The notes under the pieces are model-generated. The model was given only the letters and a program-made list of their open reading frames with translations. It was not told the DNA's origin and did no database searches. A stretch of 64,000 bases of DNA from Silurus meridionalis (Eukaryota; Chordata; Actinopteri; Siluriformes; Siluridae), in NCBI RefSeq assembly GCF_014805685.1, contig NC_060892.1, positions 19,481,990-19,545,989 on the forward strand, read 5' to 3'. The position numbers were made by a program, and so were the translations under genes. Shown here piece by piece: positions 32,698-44,445 of this stretch. How positions within the stretch are numbered: position 1 is the stretch's first letter; each line of letters begins with the position of its first letter.

Positions 32698-33236
32698 TCT
32701 GCACCCTGCCGAGGACGTCGCTCAGCCTCTGATTTCTGCTGAGGACATCGGTCAGCCTCAGATCTTCACAGAGGGCCCTGCCTCAGGTCCTTCCCGAACT
32801 TCTCCGGTTTCTTGGCGGTGTGTTCCTGGCCTCTTCCTTTGACCCTGGACGGTTACCGGGGCCTTCCTCGGAGTGCCCTGGCCTGCCTGGTGTGGATGGT
32901 ATTGGGGAGTCAGGTGCCTGGAGAGAGGGGTAATGTCAGGAATCCACCTGCCACGTCCCCCTCGGCACTCACCTGTCTCTCATTACCGATTACCCATATA
33001 AGCTCTCATTCCCCTTTTACTTGTGTCGATCCTACTCAATTGCTTCGTACCCCGACCTTCTCCTTCAGTGGATTACTTTCATTCCTTGGATTACTTTAAC
33101 TCCAAGGATTACACCCACGATCAGGACTCATCACTTGTTATGGTTTGTTAAGCTCTCCCCACTGTCTATGTACTGACGCTCCAAATAAACATTAAAGAGC
33201 TACTCCAGCTTCCAGCTTGTGGTCCGCACCCTAACA

Positions 33237-34289
33237 ATGTGATATTTTTTTTTGCCTTATCATTTTTTTTGCTTATAAGATTTTTATTTTGTATCATTAT
33301 ACAATTTTAAGTGCTGTGCATATTTACTCTAAATAAATGTAGATACATATATAATAGTTACTCCGTTTTTAACATTGATATTTGACTTCTCCACTTTTAT
33401 ATCTGACCTGCCAGAGGTACACTGAGCTAGAAAATAAGTAAAATAAATCATTATGTGTTAACAATTATATTGTAAGGAAAATTGTCATAATACAACCTTA
33501 GAGCTGCAGTGCATAGGATTTCTTTGGGTAAAATGGTAGAAAAAATACATGTATTGAGTCTAGCAGAAATACTCTAAAACACAATGTTCCTGAGCTGTTG
33601 TGAGTCGCTGTGACAACCTTGTAAAAGAAATTCACAGTAATTACCGTTACTCTACAGGCACAAATTGGCAGGATAATGTGGACACACGTCATATTCTAAG
33701 TCACTAAAACCAGCTCCTACGTCAATGTGCCAGAAATAACTACAGCCAAAGACCTGATTAACTGACTATCTCGCTAGTATTGGCTTTATCCAGTTTAAAT
33801 TTTTTATTTTAATGATCATGATGAGTATGAAGATACACAAAGAACACTGCATCAAAATCAAGAACAAGAACAAAATCACCCCCAAAATAAATTAAATGGC
33901 TAGAAATCTTCTCTTGTAACTTTAACAACAACATTACTGTGTTTCGCTTTGGCTTGGGATGAAAACAGATAAAAAAAGAGTAGAATTGTTTTTTAATGCC
34001 AATGAGAATAAATAAAAGTGTAGATAGGTTAAAGTTGGGTGTAGTTGGCTTCTGCAGGTGTTGTGTAGCTTGATATACACTACCCTAAGTAAACTAGCAA
34101 AATATTTAAATCTTAATCAAATTATTTAGAAATTTGTATTACTTATTTATTAAATATTAATTTAATAGGTTGGGGAAACATTATTATTGTACACTAGTAA
34201 AACGAATTCTTTTTCTGCTATTATTGTGTTAATACTTAATAATAATTATTATTATTAATTACTCATTTAGTCACAATGGTGTTAGTAAA
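33237..34289. other. No gene seen
   Basis: AT-rich DNA. The part at 33490-33720 (ACAGTAATTACCGTTACTC) is complex in sequence and seems familiar as dispersed fish DNA, but I cannot assign it. Confidence 0.35.
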
Positions 34290-34609
34290 TTTAGGTACAG
34301 ATGTAGAATGAGGAGGCCTGGAGTGCTGTCAGCATTCCAATTCATTCCAATTCAATAGATTTGAGGCCAGAAGCCTATAGCAGGGTAAGATCTACCAGTT
34401 CAGCCTATGTAAACCAAATCTCCTGCTTTGTGCATAAGAGAATTGTCATTCTGGAACAGGTTTGGGTATCCTAGTTAAAGTGAAGGGAAAAATTAATGTT
34501 ACCGCTTCAAAGAAATCCCAAAACAATCGTATGCTTCCAAATTTGTGTTAACAGTTTGAGGAAGAAGCACAAATACTGTAGCTGGAAAACATACTTTGTC
34601 CATATAGTG
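34290..34609. mobile_element. MITE right half, 'ACACTATATGG' family
   Basis: It ends TTTGTCCATATAGTG, then TA at 34610-34611. Inward are GAGGAGGCCTGGAGTGC, CTGCTTTGTGCATAAGAG and AAAGTGAAGGGAAAAATTA, in the same order as in the full copy at 61803. The left terminus is missing. Confidence 0.7.
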
Positions 34610-34611
34610 TA

Positions 34612-35242
34612 GATATTTTTACATCTTGTAGGTTAAGATTCCATGACCTAACCTAAAGCTAGTGAACCCATTAGTTTCATGATAAAATTGATAAAACCCA
34701 GCTGCCTTTAACACTATATCAAGCTGTTTTTTTTTTTTTTCTGTTTTCACCCCCCAAAAAATGCTAGTATGTTGTACCACTTTTGATCATAAGCAGAGCT
34801 TATCTTAAAGTCTAATAAGACATCATGGATTTTAGAAAAAAAAAAAAATGGAGAAATCCTAGTTGTTTGATATTTCTTCATTTTTTACATATTTTACTTG
34901 TTACAGACAAACAGTGTAAGACGGGCTCGGAAACACTTTTTTTTTTCTTGTTTTACTATTTATTTATTTTTTTTATTCTTATGGGCAAAATCTGACATAA
35001 ATTTGCAAATTTGCACAAGGCACACTTGAGAGTAAAGTGGGTAGGAGTGCCAAGCAAATAGAAAATATGTTTACACTTATGATGCACAGCATCCATGTTA
35101 GAGCTATGAATCATGTGCATGTGTTATTTCTGAAACATGTTCCCCATGTGCTTACACGATGTGTGAGACTGCAGGCATTTCTTTTACATCAACAAAAAAC
35201 TTCTGCATGCATAAATAAATCCTATCATGTAATTCACCAGAG

Positions 35243-35244
<2 letters not shown>
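34612..35244. other. No gene seen
   Basis: Contains several T and A homopolymer runs (34726-34741, 34837-34850, 34938-34950). Confidence 0.4.

Positions 35245-35303
<59 letters not shown>
35245..35303. repeat. (CA)n microsatellite
   Basis: A perfect CA run of about 58 bases. Confidence 0.97.
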
Positions 35304-35305
<2 letters not shown>

Positions 35306-35573
35306 CCCACATTGCAAAAACATCACTCATACTGTATGTGATTATTCCATCTACATACCTTGCATTTTCCGAACAATATTCTAAACATATTTATGTTAAA
35401 TGTGAATGAATTCTAGTATTTAAAATCTGATACACCTTTTAGACAAATGAGCACTGTAAACCCTCTCTAGTTGTTTGAATGTTTTTATGATATCTCCCCC
35501 TTCTTTGCTCCCTTTAAAGTATTGCATTTGGTGTAGTCCCACAGGACCTCTAGACCAGGTTTAGAAATTCAAG

Positions 35574-35576
<3 letters not shown>

Positions 35577-35620
<44 letters not shown>

Positions 35621-35660
35621 ATGTGTGTGCGTCTGTATCTGTGTGTGTGTCTGTATCTCT
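35577..35660. repeat. (GT)n microsatellite
   Basis: A GT run of about 40 bases followed by interrupted GT/CTGT units. Confidence 0.95.
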
Positions 35661-36539
35661 GAGAACACGTTCTCCTCTCTCACTGTTTTTTATTCAGGAA
35701 AGTTTTTCAGTCCTTCTTTCCTGATATTTTGACACTTCCAGGTTTACACATTGAATTCCAAATCAGACTCAAGATCGCTTTCATTTCTTAACACCAGTAA
35801 AGTTTAAACATTAAGCATTAATAAAAATCCAAAATGAAATTAAAGCAGCTGTTGTTAGCTGTTGTACTGTAGCAAAGTATGAGTTCTAAAAGTCATTAAA
35901 ATGTAGTTTTTCTGAACATTAATAATTTCATCTCCTGTAGTAGATCAGCTGCTGTGGCCAATCACATGCATTTATGCAAATTATTTAGCTGAAAGTAGCT
36001 CATCAGGCCAAGTCACCTACTGGTCTGCACCACAACAGTACACTATAATATACATTAGCAAAGTATACATGCAGAGTTTGAAGGCAAGTGACAACTGCTT
36101 GGTAAAATACTATTTGTAAGATACTACTAAAGAGACTTTACATTAAACACACACACACACACACACACACAGACTAATCAAACACTGTTCAGGTGAACAC
36201 AATCAGGTAGCAGGTCAATGACAGGACAGGGATGAAGACAGGGCAAAAAAGGGATATAAATGGTGAACAATTGTGTAATAAATAAAAGAACATAAAGAAC
36301 TAATTAAAAAAATAATAGCACATGAGATGTTATGGGAATTGTGATGTGTGGCAAGCAGAGGAATTTATGACAGTGTGAGAATCCATATCTCCAAATCTGA
36401 GACAAATGTTCTTGTATTCTCTAAGTCACAAATAAAACATCAGCTAGGAACCTGGTTTCGAATCTAAATCCCAGACGTTGTGTTTATTGATATACAGCCT
36501 GGAAGTACTCTTTTAGTATGCGCATTTATGTGGAGAATG
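35661..36539. other. No gene seen
   Basis: Contains a (CA)n run at 36149-36172. The part at 35925-36050 is complex and non-repetitive. Confidence 0.4.
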
Positions 36540-36790
36540 AATTATGCTCATCCATCATAATCGCACATTGTTGTTTGCCAGGGATGTTAGAGTGAAGAAA
36601 AAACACAGAGCCTTGCCTTTAAGCTTCTTTTCCAAAGCGACACATTTCACTGTGCGCTACTTTGAGCGATGTCGCCGTGTGAAAAGAAAAAACAAGTCTT
36701 CGAAGGTGAGGAATGAAAAGTCTTCAATGTATTTAACTGCATCCAAAAATATGATGGTCTATTTAAGAGTCTGAGATTATTATCAAGTTT
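36540..36790. promoter_or_regulatory. Candidate conserved noncoding element (or exon)
   Basis: A complex CpG-containing stretch (TGTGCGCTACTTTGAGCG, ATGTCGCCGTGTG) stands in AT-rich DNA. A plus-strand segment at 36592-36705 lies between TTGTTTGCCAG and CGAAG|GTGAGG and is open in one frame. It reads DVRVKKKHRALPLSFFSKAT and continues very basic, so the coding reading is doubtful. I favour noncoding conserved DNA. Confidence 0.3.
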
Positions 36791-37115
36791 TGCAGAATAG
36801 TTTAAACAAAGAAATACTTTGCATGGAAATCAGAAGTCAGAGGAATCCACAGGGCCTGTTTTTAAAATTCATAAACAGGAGAAATAGGAAAGATTCAGTT
36901 TTCAGTAGCAGTAAAGGTTTGTCAGGAAGCAAAACTTTCACGCTAAGCACCCCCAAAATAAATACACTACCTGTCCTCATGTCACATTTAGGTTCTGCCA
37001 AAACAAAATCTTGTGACTATGCAGACAATTTTTAATTCATGCTACTCAAGAGCAATCTGACAAAAGCTGAATAATTAAAAGGGTCCTCTACCTGGAATTC
37101 AGTGAATAAACATAC

Positions 37116-37211
37116 CTTTGCAATGGTTTCATGACGTCTGAAGGTGGGGTCCAACATCTCTGTTAAAGATGACTCGAAGGGGAAGAAGGCCTCATAGAGG
37201 AAAGGAGCAGT
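37116..37211 (-). CDS. Candidate internal exon of an unidentified gene (exon C)
   Basis: On the minus strand a 96-nt segment lies between an acceptor TTTTAAATCTAG (ending at 37212) and a consensus donor GCAAAG|GTATGT (intron begins at 37115). It is open in one frame, exactly 32 codons, phase 0 at both ends: TAPFLYEAFFPFESSLTEML followed by DPTFRRHETIAK. Codon choice and composition are protein-like and unlike the AT-rich surroundings. No transposon sequence is involved. I do not recognise the protein. Two more minus-strand candidates upstream in coding order (56066-56136 and 59836-59979) may belong to the same long-intron gene, and the phase-0 donor of the 56066-56136 candidate would join this exon directly. 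The low pyrimidine content of the acceptor is a weakness. Confidence 0.5.
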
Positions 37212-38230
37212 CTAGATTTAAAATATATGCAGAGAACACAAAAAAGACATGAGCCTTTTCAAATATGACAGAGGACCTTTCAAGCTATGCTACTACATAC
37301 CTAATGGATTCCAAAGGGGCATTTGAACCATGCTTCTCATTGCATTAACACATTAAGCCTCACTTGTCAATGGCATACACTACTTCCTTGTTCAATGACA
37401 CTTCAATAGCTTCTACAGTCAAAAGAGAGCTCATTATAAAAAATTCCTATCCATTTCAAGGGTCACGGCAGCACAGTAAATATTTGCTTCAATCAGGGCA
37501 TCCTATACATCCTATACATACATCAGCACTCTGGCCTCTGAAAGATCATGTAGACTCAATAAATATTTTTTCGAATCTGAAATGTAAACATTTGTATTAA
37601 TTTTTGCTAAAGATCTCCACTAGGATGTGTTTTCTACTGTGTAAGGAATCACTAAGATGCCATTCATCCCTTGGTAACACTATTTTTAGGACCAGGAATC
37701 AGTCAGCATATAATGATTAATAACTGCATTTGTGTGCGACTAATTATTGATTTGTATGTCATTACCAGCTATTTACATGGTCTTTATTAATTATCTTATT
37801 TCGCCCATTTACATTAGTTCTTTTCTAAAAATGAATGTATTAACTATAAATAAATGGGACTAATAGCTTGTATTGTACAAAATACACACTATATAGGTGC
37901 TCCGTGCACTGTGTGAATGTTTAGCTAATAAGCATGACATAGATATAGAATTTATCCTTGTTCCAAAGCAAAAACAAGTGTAAATGGGCTATAGGACAAG
38001 AAGGATAAGAACCAATGAAGGCTTGTAATGGTTTAAAATAAATTTCTCACCTACAAAATGCAGTTTGTAATGTATGTAGAAAAAAAAAAAAAACACACAT
38101 GTTCATATCCATTCATGTAATAAATCACATTGTTTGCTGTTGATTGGAAAAAATACCAGACACTGACAAACCAGAAGCCTTCAACCATGAAAAACCCACA
38201 CAAAAACAAAAAAAATGTGTAAAATGGCTT
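37212..38230. other. No gene seen
   Basis: AT-rich intron-like DNA. No element recognised. Confidence 0.4.
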
Positions 38231-38830
38231 GTGTTGAAAAGCTGAGGGTGCTTTGAAAAGCCCACAAAATGACAGCTCCTGTTTCTACTCCATCTGCCCC
38301 TTTATATTCTTTGTATTATCCATGCAAAAAAGCACAACAAAGACAGATCCACATAGAAGATTAGAGGCATTAGATGCAGTGCCACATTGCCCACTCTACT
38401 CTTCATCTCCCTGAAGACCCGACCTTGATGTTTTGAAGCACAATGGTCTATTACACAAGCATTTGTAAGGAGCCATTTTGTATCAGTTGATACTACATGA
38501 CCTCAGGCAAACAAAAAGCAGCGCAGGACCTTTCCTGTAATAACCCCTTTTGCGTAATAATACTCTTCTGGTGGTCTGATGGTTCATAAGAGGTTATTTT
38601 GAACAAAAAGTGCATCTCCTTCACAGAGTTTGCCTATGAGAGTTCCAAAGCTGCGCTCTTTGCAGGGCAATTTAAATAAAATCCCATTTCTTTTTTTTTC
38701 CCAGAGAATTTGAGAGCAGACTAAAGCTGTCAAGACGATGTAATCTCCTAGTTAAAGCAAGCCACAGAATGTGCTGAGGTTCCTCAGGGATGTGTCCTTG
38801 GCCAAGTGACCTTTTATTGCACAGTTAATA
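38231..38830. promoter_or_regulatory. Complex low-repeat island, candidate conserved noncoding DNA
   Basis: About 600 bases of non-repetitive sequence with balanced composition, lacking transposon termini and open frames, lie within the suspected long intron. Words such as CAGCGCAGGACCTTTCCTG and AGCTGTCAAGACGATG are complex. Regulatory function is inference from composition only. Confidence 0.3.
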
Positions 38831-39044
38831 AAATAGGGGTCCAAATATAGAACAATAAAGAACTTCTGCAGGATTATTGAGCAAGTTACTATTATAGCTA
38901 ACCTCTAAATTATAAAGGGATAATGTTACCAATTAGAATAGATGTGACTGCATAGCAATTTAGCTGGTCAATTCAGTCGATGCAGAACCTATATTTTGTT
39001 GTTCAGTCATAGCGGGCATTAGGCTTCTGTCAGGAAAGTCAATT

Positions 39045-39140
39045 ACAACACTGCCAAAGTACCACTGTTGGAAAATAGAGCAAAGCCCTTAACCCTCAGG
39101 ATGACTGGTAAATGCAATAAAAGTAAATGTAAATGTAAAT
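39045..39140 (+). mobile_element. SINE 3' fragment
   Basis: ACACTGCCAAAGTACCACTG, CAAAGCCCTTAACCCTCAGG and the tail TAAATGTAAATGTAAAT match, in order, the 3' half of a tRNA-derived fish SINE related to the one at 60625. The promoter end is missing. Confidence 0.6.
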
Positions 39141-39729
39141 ATACAAATAGATACAGTGGCACTGCATTAAACATCTACTACCAACATAAACAAGCTTATA
39201 ACAAAGAAAATCTGCTCTAAGCTCTCATCATTGCAAAGCAGCAGGTGCACAAGGAAAAAAAACAGCTCAGATTTATTTTCTAGATAACCAATGTGTTATT
39301 GCTGGACTAACTGCTGCAAGGCCAAACCAGCAACAGGTAATTACAAGGCATCAGCCGAAAAATGTAAGTCGTTAGTTGTTTAGAGTCATACTGAAACATA
39401 TGCTTTGTAATAGACCCTGCTTTACAAGTAAATGAAAGGATTGAGTACAATAGCTGGATCTTATAACAAAACCTAAACAAAATACCTTAAAAAAAGGATA
39501 TTGTGTATATTGTAAAGAATTACTCATAAAGCCAATGAAGATAACTAAAGAATAGTTGTTCAGGTGATGTTAGGTTCCTTAAATACACTACACTACATTC
39601 ACATTCAAAGACATACTACACATACTGAAAGACATACAAGGGGACATACTGACCCACAGGTGTCTAATGATCCCACATTTATATCTATAGAATTTAAACA
39701 GTGAAGCTGACGCTAAACAGTGATTAATT

Positions 39730-40350
39730 CTGTAGTAGTGTAGCACTCTTGTATAATTCAGTCAACGGAAAGAGGTTCCAACACAGGAACTGGGCAACAG
39801 CCAAATAGCATACAAAATGGTTTTGCTGATGAGGGTTCTTTACCCTTTGCAACACATCCTCAGAAATATGGAACAAACAATACTGTGAAGCACTTAGCAC
39901 ACTAATATACATTAGAGCTATCAAGCCTGTAGGCAGTGGCATGCCAGAGCTCACCAGAGGTTCCAAGAAGCCATTTGGAGCTGCTGGCGGACGGCAAGAG
40001 CATGAAGGAATAATCACAGTCTCACCACCATGCCGAGTGGGACACACACTGTTTATGCAAGCTGCAAAATGAGGCTTTAAATGGAGTAATCAGCATGAGG
40101 CGATATATCAGGCTGCACTAAAAAGTGTAGCTTTGAAGCATGGGACAGTGTGCCTGGAGCTGTTTAGCTCGACAGCCTCTCCCAGCAACCAGAACTAATG
40201 TTCTATTGTTGGTAACAAGCTGTATGAATATTCATCTACAGTGAGACAGCAATAAGTGGAGGTGTTAAGCAGCACGCAAGGCCGGCAAAGGGAAATCATC
40301 TGTCGCATCATGTAGCAGTCACTAATTCCATTGGCCACACACCTCAAAGG
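39730..40350. promoter_or_regulatory. Complex low-repeat island, candidate conserved noncoding DNA
   Basis: The most promising part is about 39900-40340, for example AACAAGCTGTATGAATATTC and GTCGCATCATGTAGCAGTC. It is non-repetitive, with no transposon match. A 107-codon minus frame (39724-40047) has no splice-site support or motif. It may be an intronic enhancer. No conservation data are available. Confidence 0.35.
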
Positions 40351-40468
40351 AAGTTATAATGCTTAAATTGGCCAGTAAAAAAATACTAATTAGTTAATAA
40401 AAATGTACTTGAAAAAAGCTGTTCAAAAGCAAAGCATAAAGGCTGTTCCTTGTGGCTATATTGTAAAT

Positions 40469-40572
<104 letters not shown>

Positions 40573-40884
40573 TCAGAATAATACTAGCTGATTGAACATC
40601 AAAAGACCAGAGGAAATAAAAAGAGATGCACAAGATCTAATGTAATAGACTCTTGAGAGAATATACACTTTCAGATTGAGAAAACACAAATGGATATTTT
40701 GCAAACATTAAGAGAAACTGTTGAATAAATGATGAGCTTGGACTCATACAGTAATTTCTAAATCTCCTTTTTATGTAACTCACAGAGATTATAACAATTC
40801 ACATTTCTATTATTTATACAAGCTAAAACAAACATCAGTATCATTCATTATGAATCAATTTTCTCAAATCTCTCCATCAATTGC

Positions 40885-41110
40885 TATTACAGTTTTTCTC
40901 AGTTGCTTTGGAGCATTTCTTAAATCATCCTTAATATTTGCAAACCAGTAAGTGCATTTTCAAAACAACATGTACAAGCAGCACAATACATTGGATTTCT
41001 TGCAAAAGTTTCCATTTTTTTTCTTAAAATCCTTAGTTCATCTCTCTAAACTAATTATTTGTGTCAATAAACATCTCATTGCCATCAGAATAAAAAGTCT
41101 TTTAGTCACT
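40885..41110. repeat. Inverted-repeat element, left piece
   Basis: This sequence (CAGTTGCTTTGGAGCATTTC, TATTTGCAAACCAGTAAGTG, TTAGTTCATCTCTC) is the diverged reverse complement of 44240-44445. It could be one end of a larger DNA transposon later invaded by the Tc1 at 41252 and the DIRS piece at 43164. I do not recognise the family. Confidence 0.65.
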
Positions 41111-41251
41111 GTTCACAAACAAGATCATCAGAATGTTTAGTCATGTTGTCAGTATGACGGTGCACAGTTTTGTTATTTTCTCATATGAACTACTCTTTGA
41201 AATACAATGATTGAACATGCACATGGCTGGATTTCTTCTTTATGGTAAATA

Positions 41252-42853
41252 CAGTGAGGAAAATAAGTATTTGAACACCCTGCTATTTTGCAAGTTTTCC
41301 CACTTAGAAATCCCACTTAGGGTCTGAAATTGTCATCGTAGGTGCATGTCCACTGTGAGAGACATAATCTAAAAACAAAAATCCAGAAATCACAATGTAT
41401 GATTTTTTAACTATTTATTTGTATGATACAGCTGCAAATAAGTATTTGAACACCTGAGAAAGTCAACGTTAATATTTGGTACAGTAGCCTTTGTTTGCAA
41501 TTACAGAGGTCAAACGTTTCCTGTAGTTTTTCACCAGGTTTGCACACACTGCAGGAGGGATTTTGGCCCACTCCTCCACACAGATCTTCTCTAGATCAGT
41601 TTCTGGCCTGTCGCTGAGAAACACGGAGTTTGAGCTCCCTCCAAAGATTCTCTATTGGGTTTAGGTCTGGAGACTGGCTAGGCCACACCAGAACCTTGAT
41701 ATGCTTCTTACAGAGCCACTCCTTTGTTATCCTGGCTGTGTGCTTCGGGTCATTGTCATGTTGGCTGGTCACCCAGCCTCAACCCATGTTCATGCTCTAA
41801 CTGAGGGAAAGAGGTTGTTCCCCAAAATCTCGCAATACATGGCCCTGGTCATCCTCTCCTTAATACAGTGCAGTTGCCCTGTCCCATGTGCAGAAAAACA
41901 CCCCCAAAGCATGATGCTACCACCCCCATGCTTCACAGTAGGAATGGTGTTCTTGGGATGGTACTCATCATTCTTCTTCCTCCAAACACGTTTAGTGGAA
42001 TTATGACCCAAAAGTTCTATTTTGGTCTCATCTGACCACATGACTTTCTCTAATGACTCCTCTGGATCATCCAGATGGTCATTGGCAAACTTAATACGTG
42101 CCTGGACATGTGCTGGTTTAAGCAGGGGAACCTTCCGTGCCATGCATGATTTCAAACTATGACGTCTTGGTGTATTACCAACAGTAACCTTGGAAAAGGT
42201 GGTCCCAGCTCTTTTCAAGTCATTGACCAGCTCCTCCCGTGTAGTTCTGGGCTGATTTTTCACCTTCCTTAGGATCATTGAGACCCCACGAGGTGAGATC
42301 TTGCATGGAGCCCCAGTCCGAGGGAGATTGACAGTCATGTTTAGCTTCTTCCATTTTCTAATGATTGCTCCAACAGTGGACCTTTTTCACCAAGCTGTTT
42401 GGCAATTTCCCCATAGTCCTTTCCAGCCTTGTGGAGGTGTACAATTTTGTCTCTAGTGTCTTTGGACAGCTCTTTGGTCTTGGCCATGTTAGTAGTTGGA
42501 TTTGTACTCATTGTATGGGGTGGACAGGTGTCTTTATGCAGCTAACGACCTCAAACAGGTGCATCTAATTTAGGATAATCAATGTATTGGAGGTGGATAT
42601 TTTAAAGGCAGACTAACAGGTCTTTGAGGGTCAGAATTTTAGCTGATAGACAGGTGTTCAAATACTTATTTGCAGCTGTGTCATACAAATAAATAGTTTA
42701 AAAATCATATATTGTGATTTCTGGATTTTTTTTTTAGCTTATGTCTCTCACAGTGGACATGCACCTACGATGACAATTTCAGACCCCTCCATGATTTCTA
42801 AGTGGGAGAACTTGCAAAATAGCAGGGTGTTCAAATACTTATTTTCCTCACTG
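41252..42853 (-). mobile_element. Tc1-like element, 1.60 kb ('CAGTGAGGAAAATAAGTATT' family)
   Basis: TA flanks the element at 41250-41251 and 42854-42855. The left terminus is CAGTGAGGAAAATAAGTATT and the right is its complement. Longer imperfect inverted repeats of roughly 140 bases extend inward (AGGTGCATGTCCACTGTGAG and its complement). The transposase is on the minus strand. A second copy lies at 52602-55567. Confidence 0.92.
41469..42487 (-). pseudogene. Tc1-like transposase (family CAGTGAGGAAAATAAG)
   Basis: The gene runs from an ATG at 42485-42487 to a TAA at 41469-41471, close to the normal 340 codons. A frameshift near 42390 separates the N-terminal helix-turn-helix part from the 182-codon open piece 42338-41790: [60 protein letters not shown] and [21 protein letters not shown] second frameshift near 41790 leads to [27 protein letters not shown] and the C-terminus. 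The three catalytic residues (D in WSDE, D in HDN, E in IENLW) are all present, so the damage is limited to frameshifts. Confidence 0.85.
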
Positions 42854-42855
42854 TA

Positions 42856-43163
42856 TGCAGTGTATGCACTGTATGCACTGTTTCAGCAGCACAAATGTAT
42901 TTATTTGATTGCATATTTAATTTACATTGATTGCATGAGACCGGACAGGATTTACACTTTTACTGTACTGTACTAGTGTTTGTTCATTTCTTGGTTGTTC
43001 ATTCATTTTTAGACGTCGTAATTCTGTGTTTTTTTTCTGTGTTTTGCTCTGTCTGCATACGCTCACCAATTGAAGGATGAGATTCACCTTTGACCTGTTT
43101 TAGATAACTAATTAATTATTGGTTGATCTGATACCATACACTTCCCTTCATTAGTAAACTTCA
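42856..43163. other. No gene seen
   Basis: Short TGCACTGTA-type duplications lie just after the Tc1 end (42856-42880). The rest is unassigned. Confidence 0.4.
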
Positions 43164-43798
43164 AGTTCCCCATACTGGAACTCGAGCTGAGTCACAATGC
43201 TTTGGGAACGCTTCGCGTTGTCCATGCTTTGAACCATGTGTGAAATCTGGCCAATAGGCAAGTCTTGACGTCATTGCCTGGTCCACTGGGATCTCACTCC
43301 AGGACATCTGCGACGCTGTGGACTAGTCCACCCAGCTGACCTTCATCAGGTTTTATGACCTTGACCTCAAAGCCACTCCGGGCTCCACTGTCCTACGTGC
43401 TTGTGAGGTTGTGAGGCTTTTACACACTAAGCAGGGTCTGGTCAGTGAGGCGTTCCCAAACGTTGTGACGCAGCTTGAGTTCCCGAATGGGGAACATCTC
43501 TAGGATACTTATGTAACCCTAGTTCCCAGAGGGAACGAGGTGCTGTGTCCCCCGGGCCACACTCCCTGCATTCCTGCGCTGCTTACCTTCTCTTTTTTTG
43601 CAGAAGCTAATGTCGCTACCACCGCGCAGCCATTTTGTAGCTTCTGGTTGTCACAACGTTGCCCGTAGATGACCTCACGACTTGCCTATTGGGCAGATTT
43701 CACACGTGGTTCAGAGCATGGACAACGCGAAGTGTTCCCAAAGCGTTTCGACACAGCGTCTCGTTCCCTCGGGAACTGGGGTTACATACGTAACCAAG
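43164..43798 (+). mobile_element. DIRS mini-element with inverted termini
   Basis: The left terminus (43164-43283; GGAACTCGAGCTGAGTCAC, CCAATAGGCAAGTCTTGACG) is the reverse complement of the right (43672-43798). Between them lie a recombinase tail and a second internal copy of terminus sequence near 43450-43540, like the internal complementary region used by DIRS elements to circularise. It keeps both ends but almost no coding sequence, so it resembles a non-autonomous derivative of the family seen at 10266, 11912 and 27430. Confidence 0.75.
43284..43440 (+). pseudogene. DIRS tyrosine recombinase C-terminal tail
   Basis: The frame reads ISLQDICDAVD, a stop, then STQLTFIRFYDLDLKATPGS and TVLRA. 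The STQ.TFIRFY.LD block is the region around the active-site tyrosine at the end of DIRS recombinases. The Tyr of RFYDLD is present. One in-frame stop precedes it, and everything upstream is missing. Confidence 0.65.
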
Positions 43799-43889
43799 AC
43801 ACGATTTATCTGCATAATTCATCAATTCAAGAAACATAGAAATAGAAATATAATCTTTACAGATTATGTCAACTGGTTTAACCATTTTG

Positions 43890-44445
43890 CATTCAATCAT
43901 TTTTTTTCAGTTGCTTTGGAGCGTTTTGCAAATCAGAAATTAAATTCTTAGAACTACTTGTTTAACCTCTACATCATTTAGTCATTTGTACATATCATAA
44001 AAACATTTCTTGTTGCTTTGATCAAATTGTGAATGCTTTGGTACCTTTTTTTTTTTTTTTGTGTACAATTGTCTGCTATTTTCTACATTATCAGCTGTTA
44101 ATGCCATGTTGATCAAAATATATTATTCTGGTTTCACCTAAATAGTCTTAACCCCAAAAACATCCTGGCATCTGTTCATTGCATAAGTCATTAAATGCAA
44201 AATGGTTCCAAAGACAAAGGCACTTTTCATTCTGATAGGATGAAAATACTTTTATTTCAAAATACTTACTTCTGAGAGATGAACTAAGAGGTTTGAGAAA
44301 ACTTTAGGCTTTTGCAAAAAAAATCCAATTTGTTGTGCTGTTTGTAAAAATTGTTTTGAGAATGCACTTACTGGTTTGCAAATATTAACGATGATTTGAG
44401 AAATGCATCAAAGCAGCTGACAAAAACTATATGCCATGAACTGAT
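43890..44445. repeat. Unclassified element with inverted ends, right piece
   Basis: The left end (TTCAGTTGCTTTGGAGCG) and right end (complement TGTCAGCTGCTTTGATGCAT) are imperfect inverted repeats over roughly 35 bases. The right 200 bases mirror 40885-41110. A poly-T run occurs at 44047-44061. No protein is encoded. Confidence 0.55.

Larger units (their letters stand above)
32108..33236 (+). mobile_element. Ty3/Gypsy LTR retrotransposon, internally deleted
   Basis: A 303-base 3' LTR at 32934-33236 starts TG and ends CA, and contains AAATAAAC as polyadenylation signal. The last 78 bases of the matching 5' LTR remain at 32108-32185 (CAAATAAACATGAGAGAGC, GTGGTCCGCACCCTGACA). The space between holds a gag remnant, a 30-base tandem repeat and the pre-LTR spacer. 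The whole pol gene is missing. No target duplication can be checked because the 5' LTR is truncated. Confidence 0.8.

Noticed and set aside
32585..32700. CRISPR-like regular repeats
   Set aside because: Units are contiguous 30-bp tandem copies without unique spacers, inside a Gypsy remnant in eukaryotic DNA.
39724..40047. 107-codon minus-strand frame
   Set aside because: No splice sites, motif or codon pattern; more likely conserved noncoding DNA or chance.
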